A stretch of DNA of 8,463 bases from an uncultured Opitutaceae bacterium (GTDB lineage: Bacteria > Verrucomicrobiota > Verrucomicrobiia > Opitutales > Opitutaceae): assembly GCA_937128785.1 (NCBI GenBank), contig CAKZMS010000555.1, forward strand, positions 1-8,463, given 5' to 3'. The position numbers and the translations under genes are program-made. Under the pieces are notes generated by a model, which was not told where the DNA came from, did no database searches, and worked only from the letters and a program-made list of their open reading frames with translations. Below, in pieces: positions 1-6,273 of this stretch (positions are counted from its first letter, which is position 1; every line of letters starts with the position of its first letter).

Positions 1-182
1 CGGCCGGGGAGTATCCCGCTTGTCTCGAGTTCCTCGAACGCGGCTGGATCGATGTGAGCGATGCCATCAGTGAGGTGGTGCCGCTCGAACGCGGTCCGGA
101 GATGTTCGAACGCCTGCACCACCGTGAGGCGGGGTTAAACAAAGTGATCCTTCAACCGAATCCCGGAGAAACCTCAGCATGA
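1..182 (+). CDS. Zinc-type alcohol/polyol dehydrogenase (MDR), C-terminal end only
   Basis: The frame is open from position 3 to a TGA at 180-182 and gives the last 59 residues of a protein that begins outside the window. The tail, with PLERGPEMFERLHHREAG followed by LNKVIL, matches the C-terminus of medium-chain zinc dehydrogenases of the sorbitol/threonine dehydrogenase type. In those enzymes this part closes the catalytic domain after the Rossmann fold ('F-L-x-R/E-REAG-x-x-KV-x-L-x-P'). Such enzymes oxidise sugar alcohols or sugar acids with NAD(P)+ in the cytoplasm. The zinc ligands and coenzyme site lie upstream and cannot be seen, so the substrate is unknown. The stop overlaps the next start as ATGA (179-182), which suggests translational coupling with the SDR gene. 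Confidence 0.72.
   Translation, partial: AGEYPACLEFLERGWIDVSDAISEVVPLERGPEMFERLHHREAGLNKVILQPNPGETSA
165..169 (+). promoter_or_regulatory. Shine-Dalgarno site of the SDR gene
   Basis: GGAGA lies 9 nt before the ATG at 179. It is inside the last codons of the preceding dehydrogenase gene and supports the choice of this start. Most other genes in the window have no comparable site. Confidence 0.6.
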
Positions 183-958
183 GTGAGCTATTTGATTTGA
201 ATGGCCAGGTCGCCATCGTGACGGGAGCCAGTCGGGGACTGGGTCAGTATTTTGGCCGGGCACTGGCGGCGGCGGGAGCCGACTTGGTCATCACCGCCCG
301 CAAGGTCGAAGACCTCGCCGACTTTCAGGCGGAGATTGAAGCGAGGGGAAGACGGGACCTCCCCCTCGCCTTGGATGTGCACTCCGAACAGAGTATCCGG
401 GATATGGCTGATGCGGCGCAGGCGCATTTTGGCCGGATCGATATCTTGGTGAACAATGCCGGCTGCAACGTCCGCAAACCGGCGCTGGAAGTGACGTGGG
501 AGGACTGGAACCTCGTGCTCGATACCAATCTGCGGGGAACCTTCTTTGTCGCCCAGGCCGTGGCCCGACACATGGTGCCGCGCGGCTACGGTCGCATTAT
601 CAACATCGGTTCCGTTACGAGTGTTGCCGGCTACGCCGGTCTCGGCCCCTACTGCGCCAGCCGGGGTGGAGTGAAGCAGCTGACCATGAGCCTGGCCGAC
701 GATTGGGGTGGCGATGGCATTACGGTGAACTGTCTCGCCCCGGGATGGTTTAAGACCGCGCAGAATCAAGTGCTCTACGACAACGAAGAGTGGGTGAAGT
801 ATATCTGTGATCGGATCCCGCTCAAGCGACCCGGTCAGCCGCGCGACTTGGACGGGGCCGTCGTTTTTCTGGCGTCTCCATCCAGTGAATACGTCACGGG
901 TCAGACCCTGTTGGTGGACGGCGGCATCAGCACCGGTGCCACCAAGGCGACGGTCTGA
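179..958 (+). CDS. Short-chain dehydrogenase/reductase (SDR), gluconate 5-dehydrogenase-like, YxxxR variant
   Basis: A 259-residue classical SDR, a cytoplasmic NAD(P)-dependent oxidoreductase. The coenzyme motif TGASRGLG is at residues 15-22, NNAG at 92-95, the structural Asn at 117 (DTNLRG), catalytic Ser at 145 and catalytic Tyr at 158. The C-terminal part has NCLAPGWFKT (184-193) and VTGQTLLVDGG (239-249), as in SDRs acting on sugar acids (gluconate 5-dehydrogenase and KduD types). The normally invariant Lys four residues after Tyr158 is Arg162 (YCASR). The length is normal for the family. The start is supported by a GGAGA site and the ATGA overlap with the upstream dehydrogenase. Two stacked dehydrogenases suggest successive oxidation/reduction of one sugar or polyol. 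The exact substrate cannot be read from the sequence. Confidence 0.9.
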   Translation: MSELFDLNGQVAIVTGASRGLGQYFGRALAAAGADLVITARKVEDLADFQAEIEARGRRDLPLALDVHSEQSIRDMADAAQAHFGRIDILVNNAGCNVRKPALEVTWEDWNLVLDTNLRGTFFVAQAVARHMVPRGYGRIINIGSVTSVAGYAGLGPYCASRGGVKQLTMSLADDWGGDGITVNCLAPGWFKTAQNQVLYDNEEWVKYICDRIPLKRPGQPRDLDGAVVFLASPSSEYVTGQTLLVDGGISTGATKATV

Positions 959-1059
959 TTTGCCGATCCTTTTTTATCCCGCAGTGACGGGAGCCCGGGC
1001 TGAACGTTTTTTGCGGTCATGGGTTGCGGGGCAGGATCGGCTGACGCTACGTTTCGATC

Positions 1060-2181
1060 ATGACTACCCCGGTTGACCTATCCCTGTCGCGTCGTCGTTT
1101 TCTTGCTGCCTCAAGCGTGGGCGCAGTCTCGTTGGCTACCGGCCTGCGGACCCGTGCCGCCGACTTGTTGGGCGGCAGACGAAAGCTGGGAGTGGCCCTC
1201 ATCGGATTGGGTGGTTACTCCCGCGGACAATTGGGCCCGGCGTTACGTGAGACGAAATTGTGTGAACTGCGCGGGGTGGTGACCGGGGACCCAGCCGGCA
1301 AGGGCATGCAGTGGGCGGCTGATTACGGTTTCTCAGCAAAGAGTGTTTATTCCTACGACACCATGCATCGCATCGCCGATGACCCGAACATCGACATCGT
1401 GTATTCGGTTACCCCTCCGGGTTTGCACAAACGCGACGTGCTGGCAGGAGCCAAGGCCGGCAAGCACGTGATCTGCGAAAAGCCGATGGCGGTAAGCGTG
1501 GACGAATGTGATGAGATGATTGCGGCCTGCGATGCCGCTGGGGTCAGGCTCTCCATGGGCTATCGGCTGCACTTTCATCCCTACCATCAGCGGGTGAAGG
1601 AAATCGCCGTCGATGATGCGTGGGGCAGTGCTCCGACCATGACGGGAGGCTTTGCTTACCGCATGGGTAACCGTCGCACCTGGCGGTTTGATAAAGCGCT
1701 GGGTGGCGGAGGACAGCTGATGAATGTGGGAATCTACGTGATCCAGTCAGCGTTGATGGCGAAGGGGGAGGTCATGCCGAAGACGGTCACGGCTTACGAA
1801 GAGCCCAAGAACCGTCCCGAGCTCTTCAATGAAGTGGAGGACACTATCCGTTGGCAGTTCGAATGGGCCGATGGCTCGCGCCTCGATGGCGTCTCCAGCG
1901 GTGACTTTGGGCAGAACGACTTTGTCGCCAAAGGTTCCGACAAGGAGGTCAATATCGGACCCGCTTACAGTTACGATGGATTGCGCATGTCGGAGGATGG
2001 TGCGGCCAAGTCGCCGATGGATGGATTCAACCAACAGGCCCACCAAATGGATGGCTTCGCGGCCGACCTTCTGCGCGGGACCCCATCGGTGGTGCCCGCC
2101 GCCATGGGACGCCGGGACATCGTGCTGACCTCGGCCATCTACGAGTCGGCCGCCACCGGCAAACCTGTAACCGTTTCCTGA
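1060..2181 (+). CDS. Tat-exported Gfo/Idh/MocA family oxidoreductase (glucose-fructose oxidoreductase-like)
   Basis: 373 residues. The N-terminus has a twin-arginine leader (SRRRFLAAS, residues 10-18) followed by a hydrophobic stretch to about residue 28, which predicts folded export with bound cofactor. The Rossmann nucleotide loop GLGGYS is at 49-54. The EKP motif with catalytic-type Lys141 is at 140-142. The active-site segment GGGGQLMNVGIY is at 215-226. By analogy with Zymomonas glucose-fructose oxidoreductase, Tyr226 matches the catalytic Tyr, but the conserved Asp four residues before it is Asn222. Family members oxidise or reduce sugars using tightly bound NADP(H). The gene follows the SDR after 101 bp and sits 7 bp before the sulfatase. 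There is no Shine-Dalgarno sequence before the ATG at 1060. Sugar oxidoreductase is firm; substrate and reaction direction are open. Confidence 0.87.
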   Translation: MTTPVDLSLSRRRFLAASSVGAVSLATGLRTRAADLLGGRRKLGVALIGLGGYSRGQLGPALRETKLCELRGVVTGDPAGKGMQWAADYGFSAKSVYSYDTMHRIADDPNIDIVYSVTPPGLHKRDVLAGAKAGKHVICEKPMAVSVDECDEMIAACDAAGVRLSMGYRLHFHPYHQRVKEIAVDDAWGSAPTMTGGFAYRMGNRRTWRFDKALGGGGQLMNVGIYVIQSALMAKGEVMPKTVTAYEEPKNRPELFNEVEDTIRWQFEWADGSRLDGVSSGDFGQNDFVAKGSDKEVNIGPAYSYDGLRMSEDGAAKSPMDGFNQQAHQMDGFAADLLRGTPSVVPAAMGRRDIVLTSAIYESAATGKPVTVS

Positions 2182-2188
2182 TCACGCC

Positions 2189-3514
2189 ATGAGTAGTCTG
2201 ATAAAATTCCTTTTGGTGGCGGGGATGAGTGTTGTGGCCGGGGCGCTGGGCTTCGCTCGTCCTCCGAATGTGGTCCTCATCATGGCCGACGACATGGGCT
2301 ACGAGTGTCTCGGCGTGAATGGGAGTCTGTCCTACGAAACCCCTCGATTGGATGAACTCGCCGCCAAAGGCCTGCGTTTCACCAATGCGTATTCCACCCC
2401 GCTGTGCACGCCCTCGCGGGTGCAGATCATGACCGGGCGCTACAACGTTTTTAACTACGAAGAGTTCGGTTACTTGAATCCCAACCTGCCGACTTTTGGT
2501 CACCTGATGCAGGACGCCGGCTATGCCACTTTGATTGCGGGAAAATGGCAGTTGAACGGCATCTCCCATGGTCCGGAAAAATTCGAGGGCTGGGACGATC
2601 CCATGCGCCCCGGCGCGGCGGGATTTGATGAATGGAGTCTGTGGCAGGTGACGCAGCCCAAGAAAATCGCCGAGCGATTCTGGGATCCGCTCATCGAACA
2701 AAACGGCGACGTGCTGCACGCAGAGCTCGCGGGTACGTACGGGCCGGATCACTTCACGGAATACATCTGCGACTTCATCGAACGGAAGCGCGACGAGCCC
2801 TTCTTTGTCTATTATCCCATGGTGCTGGTGCATGATCCGTTCATCTCCACGCCCGACAGTGTTGATCCGGAAGTAACCGGCCAAGAGGCCTTCGCCGACA
2901 TGATGCGTTACGCCGACAAGCTGGTGGGCCGGATTGTGGATAAATTGGCCGCCGAAAACCTGCTGGACGATACGATCATTATACTCACTGCGGACAATGG
3001 AACCGACCGTAAAATCGTGTCACAAATTGCGGCGCGCGAGATCGTCGGAGGCAAAGGGCAGACGATCGATGACGGGATTCACGTGCCGATGATCGCTTAC
3101 TGGAAAGGTCGGACTCCCGAGGGTGGCATCACCGATCAATTGGTGGATTTCACCGACTTCAAAATGACCCTGGCTGATCTGACGGGAACGGAATCGAAGG
3201 GCCCGCTCGACGGCGTCAGTTTCCTGCCCGCGTTGGAAGATCGGATGGGGCCGGAGCGCGAGTGGATTTTTTGCCACTACGATCCTCGATGGGGTCGCTT
3301 CAGATCTCAACGGTCGGCGTTTGCATCCGATGGGCAGTTTAAAGTCTACCACGATGGACGGGTGTTTGCCGTCACCGATGATGTGATGGAAAGCGAACCC
3401 TTGGCTGATGCTGCGGTGCCCGCCGATGTGTTGAGACAACTCCGTAACGCCCTCGCGAGTTATCCGGATTTCCCGGCTGAAGAAACGGCGTTTGGTGAAC
3501 CGCTCTTACCTTAG
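2189..3514 (+). CDS. Secreted type I (formylglycine) sulfatase
   Basis: 441 residues. A Sec-type signal peptide is seen at about residues 1-23 (charged start, hydrophobic core, GFA before RPPNVV). Metal-binding Asps are in MADD (34-35). The sulfatase signature PLCTPSRVQIMTG is at 71-83, with Cys73 the residue that would be matured to formylglycine. TADNG at 267-271 supplies another Asp/Asn metal-ligand pair, and GGKG at 287-290 a sulfate-binding-type Lys. GKWQL (118-122) has Gln where arylsulfatases usually have His. Cys73 predicts dependence on an FGE or anSME maturase, which is not in this window. It would remove sulfate esters from glycans in the periplasm or outside the cell. It starts 7 bp after the Gfo/Idh stop without a Shine-Dalgarno sequence, which suggests coupled translation. 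The glycan substrate cannot be told. Confidence 0.9.
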   Translation: MSSLIKFLLVAGMSVVAGALGFARPPNVVLIMADDMGYECLGVNGSLSYETPRLDELAAKGLRFTNAYSTPLCTPSRVQIMTGRYNVFNYEEFGYLNPNLPTFGHLMQDAGYATLIAGKWQLNGISHGPEKFEGWDDPMRPGAAGFDEWSLWQVTQPKKIAERFWDPLIEQNGDVLHAELAGTYGPDHFTEYICDFIERKRDEPFFVYYPMVLVHDPFISTPDSVDPEVTGQEAFADMMRYADKLVGRIVDKLAAENLLDDTIIILTADNGTDRKIVSQIAAREIVGGKGQTIDDGIHVPMIAYWKGRTPEGGITDQLVDFTDFKMTLADLTGTESKGPLDGVSFLPALEDRMGPEREWIFCHYDPRWGRFRSQRSAFASDGQFKVYHDGRVFAVTDDVMESEPLADAAVPADVLRQLRNALASYPDFPAEETAFGEPLLP

Positions 3515-3840
3515 GGTTCCCTGCCGCCAAGTGCGGTGAAGCCGATCAAACTGCGGGTAAAATGAGGTCTAGCGACGTGGTCACTCGCCGACGGGCCCAA
3601 AACCGGTGCCTGATCCTAAAATCGTCCCAAAATCGGGAGCGGCGGGTTTCAGTCGCGAGTCAATTGCAGGTAGACTGAATTTTCGTAAAAATCATAAAGC
3701 GTTAATAATCAGTATATAAACTTTTATTTAAATGGTTGGCACGGCGGATGCAAAGTAGAGGGCGAACTTCGGTTCAAGACTCTCAACTCACAACTTACAT
3801 CAACCCAGAACCTACCTATTCGCTTCGGCGACTTCTCAAA
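3515..3840. other. Intergenic spacer between sulfatase and TonB_C gene
   Basis: No gene is supported here. The left part (3515-3670) is of ordinary composition and holds only weak inverted repeats without T-runs, so no clear terminator for the sulfatase operon. It has a short direct repeat, AAAATCG, at 3618-3624 and 3629-3635, 11 bp apart. The part from about 3678 to 3733 is strikingly AT-rich. The last 65 bp before the ATG at 3841 form an A/C-rich, G-poor leader with no Shine-Dalgarno sequence. Confidence 0.6.
3664..3720 (+). promoter_or_regulatory. Candidate promoter region for the TonB_C gene
   Basis: An AT-rich block that contrasts with the surrounding GC-rich DNA. TTGCAG (3664-3669) is followed after 16 bp by TAAAAA (3686-3691), an imperfect -35/-10 pair. 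A second -10-like TATAAA lies at 3715-3720 but lacks a recognisable -35. A transcript starting here would have a 5' leader of more than 100 nt. The elements are weak matches, and the placement rests mainly on composition and position. Confidence 0.35.
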
Positions 3841-4215
3841 ATGAATAAGCTCATCAAATCCCTCACGACCCTCACCCTCGGCGCTTTTGTCTTCGCTTCT
3901 GCTGCCTTGGCTTTCCCTAACTCCAAGGCCTCCAACTTGGACAGCGAGAACTGGCAGCCGCCTCAACCGTTGGAGATTATCGCTCCGCAAATTTCGGATG
4001 CGCAAGACGGTCGTATCGTCCGCGTGAAACTCACCATCGACAACGAAGGTAACGCTTCGGATGTCACGGTGCCCTTTGCGCATGATCCTGAGCTGAAGCG
4101 CAACATCGTGAAAGCCGTCGAGCAGTGGAAGTTCGAACCTGCGATGCGTGATGGCAAGGCGGTCGAAACCCGCGTGGTCATGCCGCTTGAGCTCAAGGTC
4201 GACTACAACTCCTAA
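3841..4215 (+). CDS. Small secreted protein with a stand-alone TonB C-terminal domain
   Basis: 124 residues. A signal peptide spans about residues 1-24 (MNKLIK, a hydrophobic core, ending ASAALA). The mature part from about residue 45 resembles a TonB_C domain: GRIVRVKLTIDNEGNASDV (57-75), an alpha-helical LKRNIVKAVEQWKFEPA (85-101) and the strand VETRVVMPLELKV (108-120). The membrane anchor and Pro-rich spacer of true TonB are missing, so it is unlikely to energise receptors itself. It may bind TonB-box-like or envelope partners, but its function is unknown. The ATG at 3841 is preferred over an upstream in-frame TTG at 3736 because it begins exactly at the signal peptide. Early codons are strongly biased to AAG, CTC, ACC and TCC, hinting at high expression. 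It is followed by a strong terminator and so is probably monocistronic. Confidence 0.82.
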   Translation: MNKLIKSLTTLTLGAFVFASAALAFPNSKASNLDSENWQPPQPLEIIAPQISDAQDGRIVRVKLTIDNEGNASDVTVPFAHDPELKRNIVKAVEQWKFEPAMRDGKAVETRVVMPLELKVDYNS

Positions 4216-4236
4216 TCTCTCAGTTTGGTCTAGACG

Positions 4237-4270
4237 GGCCGGGGAGCTTTGTGCTCCTCGGCCTTTTTGT
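4237..4270 (+). terminator. Intrinsic terminator after the TonB_C gene
   Basis: An 11-bp stem, GGCCGGGGAGC (4237-4247) with GCTCCTCGGCC (4253-4263), including one G-U pair, closes a 5-nt loop (TTTGT). TTTTTGT follows directly. This is a textbook rho-independent terminator 21 bp after the stop codon, and it separates the TonB_C gene from the hydrolase. Confidence 0.92.
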
Positions 4271-4324
4271 GTCCGCGTGGCGCGGTGAACTTGCACCGCT
4301 TACCCCGATCGTAATGATCGCGGT

Positions 4325-5083
4325 ATGGCGCGCCCCCCCATTCCTGAAACCTTAACCAACCATGCCGGCGAGCGTTTGGATTTCGCTTTTCACGCCGGCG
4401 ACGCCACCCGTTCCGAACTGCTCGTCCTCGGTCACGGGGTGACGGGACACAAGGACCGTCCGTTTCTCATCGAAATGGCAGAAGGCTGGGCCGCCATGGG
4501 TTTGAATGTGCTGCGATGTTCTTGGTCGGGCAATGGCGAGTCAGAGGGTGAATTCGCCGAGTCCAACATCACCAAGGAAGTCGCCGATCTGGATGCGATT
4601 TTGGGCAAGCTGACCGCGGCGGGCTTCTCGATCACTTACGTCGGTCACAGCATGGGCGGTGCGGTGGGAGTGAGACGGGCGGCGCAGGATCCCCGCATCA
4701 AAAGGTTGGTTTCACTGGCCGGCATCGTGCACACGCGTTCGTTTGCCGATAGCGCCTTTGGCCACCTGACTCCGGGTGAAGGCTTGATGTTTGATAAACC
4801 AGGACTGGTGCTGCCGGCGGCTTACATGGACGACCTCCATCGGATCGAGTCGGTCATCGATGAAGTTGATCGGATCGCGGTCCCATGGTTGCTCCTGCAT
4901 GGCACGGCCGACGAACTCGTGCCGATTCAGGATTCACGTGACGCCGTAGATCGAGCGACCGGAGATGTGACGTTCGTGGAACTACCGGGAATCGACCACC
5001 TGTTTGCGCCGGATGGGATTCCCCAAGTCGTGAAGACGGTGGGAGAGTGGTGTCTCGATCGGTTTGCCGGTCCCGAGGCTTAG
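4325..5083 (+). CDS. Alpha/beta hydrolase (Hydrolase_4/serine aminopeptidase S33-like)
   Basis: 252 residues, with no signal peptide, so probably cytoplasmic. The oxyanion-hole region GHGVTGHKDRP is at residues 36-46. The nucleophile elbow GHSMGG at 107-112 places the catalytic Ser at 109. LLHGTADELVP (190-200) supplies the acid Asp196, and GIDHLF (222-227) the base His225, so the full catalytic triad is present. The family includes esterases, lipases and acyl hydrolases; nothing here fixes the substrate. The gene begins 55 bp after the TonB_C terminator. There is no Shine-Dalgarno sequence before the ATG; a small inverted repeat (CGATC...GATCG, 4306-4320) lies immediately upstream. It faces the DJ-1/PfpI gene convergently, with a 71-bp gap. 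Confidence 0.88.
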   Translation: MARPPIPETLTNHAGERLDFAFHAGDATRSELLVLGHGVTGHKDRPFLIEMAEGWAAMGLNVLRCSWSGNGESEGEFAESNITKEVADLDAILGKLTAAGFSITYVGHSMGGAVGVRRAAQDPRIKRLVSLAGIVHTRSFADSAFGHLTPGEGLMFDKPGLVLPAAYMDDLHRIESVIDEVDRIAVPWLLLHGTADELVPIQDSRDAVDRATGDVTFVELPGIDHLFAPDGIPQVVKTVGEWCLDRFAGPEA

Positions 5084-5105
5084 TGCCGTGCTTTAGACGG
5101 CACCC

Positions 5106-5148
5106 TGAAACGCCGGCTCAAGCTCGGCGCTACATTTTCTCAGGCGTT
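5106..5148. repeat. REP-like imperfect palindrome in the convergent gap
   Basis: CGCCG (5111-5115) pairs with CGGCG (5125-5129) around GCTCAAGCT. An outer arm TGA(A)ACGCC (5106-5114) is complementary to GGCGTTCA (5143-5150) apart from one bulged A, giving an alternative fold. A separate hairpin (5083-5103: GTGCCG...CGGCAC) lies just before it. No T-run follows directly, so it is not a typical terminator. Its GC-rich palindromic form between two convergent genes resembles dispersed extragenic repeats. Copy number cannot be judged from one window. Confidence 0.4.
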
Positions 5149-5154
5149 CAGCTC

Positions 5155-5712
5155 TCAGTCTGCACTGCCGATCTGGGCGAACACTTCGCGATAGAAATCG
5201 GGATGGCTGCCCCAGGTCTGTCCGGTGATGATTTTGCCATCCCGGACGCACTCCTCGTTGATCCACGTGCCGCCCACTGATTCCAGTTCGAAGCGGACGT
5301 TTTCGTAGCAGGTGAGCTTGAGTCCGTTGCCGATCCCTGCCGCGAGGAGGATCTGGATGCCGTGGCAGAGGGAGAGCACCCACTTGTCTTGGGCGGCAAA
5401 AGCTTGGACGATCTCGATGAGCTTGGACTCGTGGCGCAGAAACTCCGGGGCCCGACCGCCGATCAGCAGAATGGCGGCGTAGTCATCCACGTTGACGTCG
5501 TCGAAGCTCAGGTCGGCGTCGATCAAGTAACCCGGCTTTTCGATGTAGGTATTCCAGCCGGGGTAGAAGTCATGGATAACTCCGTTGAGTTGCTTCTTTT
5601 CGGTGGCGGCGATGACCGCTTCGAACCCTGCTTCCATGAAGCGATGCTGGGCGTAGAGGGTCTCGTAGGATTCGCCGGCGTCGTCGGTAACGATGAGAAT
5701 TTTTTGGGGCAT
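5155..5712 (-). CDS. DJ-1/PfpI family protein (class I glutamine amidotransferase-like fold)
   Basis: 185 residues, with no signal peptide, so cytoplasmic. KILIVTDDAGESYET (4-18) is the first strand and turn with the family's conserved acidic residue (Glu14 or Glu17). ILLIGGRAPEFLR (81-93) is the typical glycine loop. WVLSLCHGIQILLAAG (111-126) carries the nucleophile-elbow Cys116 followed by His117. Length and motif order match PfpI/YhbO-type proteins, which are reported as cysteine peptidases, chaperones or glyoxalase/deglycase-like enzymes. The actual activity here is unknown. It is convergent with the hydrolase. No Shine-Dalgarno sequence is visible before the ATG (complement of 5710-5712), and no clear promoter is seen upstream. 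Confidence 0.88.
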   Translation of the reverse strand: MPQKILIVTDDAGESYETLYAQHRFMEAGFEAVIAATEKKQLNGVIHDFYPGWNTYIEKPGYLIDADLSFDDVNVDDYAAILLIGGRAPEFLRHESKLIEIVQAFAAQDKWVLSLCHGIQILLAAGIGNGLKLTCYENVRFELESVGGTWINEECVRDGKIITGQTWGSHPDFYREVFAQIGSAD

Positions 5713-5786
5713 GATTAAGGGCTAGTGGGGGATGAGGAGTTGTCGAATGTGATCGTGGGAATCAGGTTAAAAGTGATGCGAAATGT

Positions 5787-6152
5787 TCACTCCGTGGTAG
5801 CTGGCTCATGGAACGTGCGCGCGGCGGAGGTGACCGGCCCGAGAAAAGGGAGACCCCACCGGAACGGTTGTTCAACTGCCTCAGGATCCGCGTGAGTCGC
5901 GGGCAGTTCCAAAAAATGATCGAAGCTCAGGTGGCGCTGTCCGGTCGATCCGATCTTGGGGTCGAGCACGATCAGCAACTCGTTGAACGGAGCGGTCCGT
6001 TTCATGTTCTGGGCCAATCGCCTCACTTCGCGCTAGTCGATTGAGCGATCTTTAATGAGGGCATCCGACCGCTCCAGGTCGCTGCGAGTCACCGGCACGC
6101 CGCCGTAGCGGGTATTCACCTCCGCCGCCCCCGATGGCAAACACACCACCAA
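5787..6152 (-). pseudogene. Degraded gene remnant, family not recognised
   Basis: Reading leftwards on the - strand, one frame is open from 6152 to the stop at 5787-5789 except for a single TAG at 6033-6035. It gives 39 residues before the amber codon (with NTRYGGVPVTRSDLERSDAL) and 81 after it (with RRLAQNMKRTAPFNELLIVL). Third codon positions are mostly G or C through both halves, as in the real genes here, and the two halves join as one plausible helix (KDRSID-stop-REVRRLAQ), so a TGG-to-TAG change is likely. There is no good start codon: the frame meets a TAA at 6153-6155, next to the miniature element. I do not recognise a family. A short 80-residue product from the GTG at 6024-6026 cannot be excluded. 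Confidence 0.55.
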
Positions 6153-6158
6153 TTAGAT

Positions 6159-6271
6159 GGGGTCAGGTCGTTATATGTTAATTTATTCCAGAGTAGGACG
6201 CGGAGAAAAATTATCAAACCAATGAATGATAGGAGATTATCCAAAAAATTAACAAATAACAACATGACCCC
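6159..6271. mobile_element. Miniature inverted-repeat element (MITE-like, 113 bp), possibly REP-transposase related
   Basis: The two ends are 24-bp inverted repeats, 6159-6182 and 6248-6271, with 21 of 24 positions matching. Both begin GGGGTCA reading inward and end TGTTAAT. The 65-bp core has no coding capacity and is about one third G+C by my count, far below its neighbours. TTAGA occurs on both sides (6153-6157 and 6274-6278) and could be a target duplication, though one or two bases separate it from the arms. The right end abuts the stop codon of the SMP-30 gene and the left end abuts the gene remnant. From memory, GGGGTCAGGT-type ends recur around IS200-like (Y1) transposase genes; this is recollection, not a search result. 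No transposase lies in the window. Transcribed, the arms could also fold as a long hairpin. Confidence 0.62.
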
Positions 6272-6273
6272 TT

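Noticed and set aside
992..1001. Perfect palindrome AGCCCGGGCT before the Gfo/Idh gene, followed by a T-run at 1007-1012
   Set aside because: There is no room for a hairpin loop, so it is a poor terminator; a 10-bp GC palindrome can occur by chance.
2027..2884. Long open frame (285 codons) on the - strand across the sulfatase gene
   Set aside because: It is antisense to a sulfatase with all key motifs, shows no recognisable domain, and reflects GC-rich codon structure of the real gene.
3618..3635. Direct repeat AAAATCG with 11-bp spacing as an operator
   Set aside because: Only two 7-bp copies in a low-information spacer; not enough to call a binding site.
3736..3840. In-frame TTG start upstream of the TonB_C gene, adding 35 residues
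   Set aside because: The extension is polar and would bury the clear signal peptide that starts at the ATG at 3841.
5083..5103. Hairpin GTGCCG...CGGCAC overlapping the hydrolase stop codon as a terminator
   Set aside because: Six-bp stem with a 9-nt loop and no following T-run.
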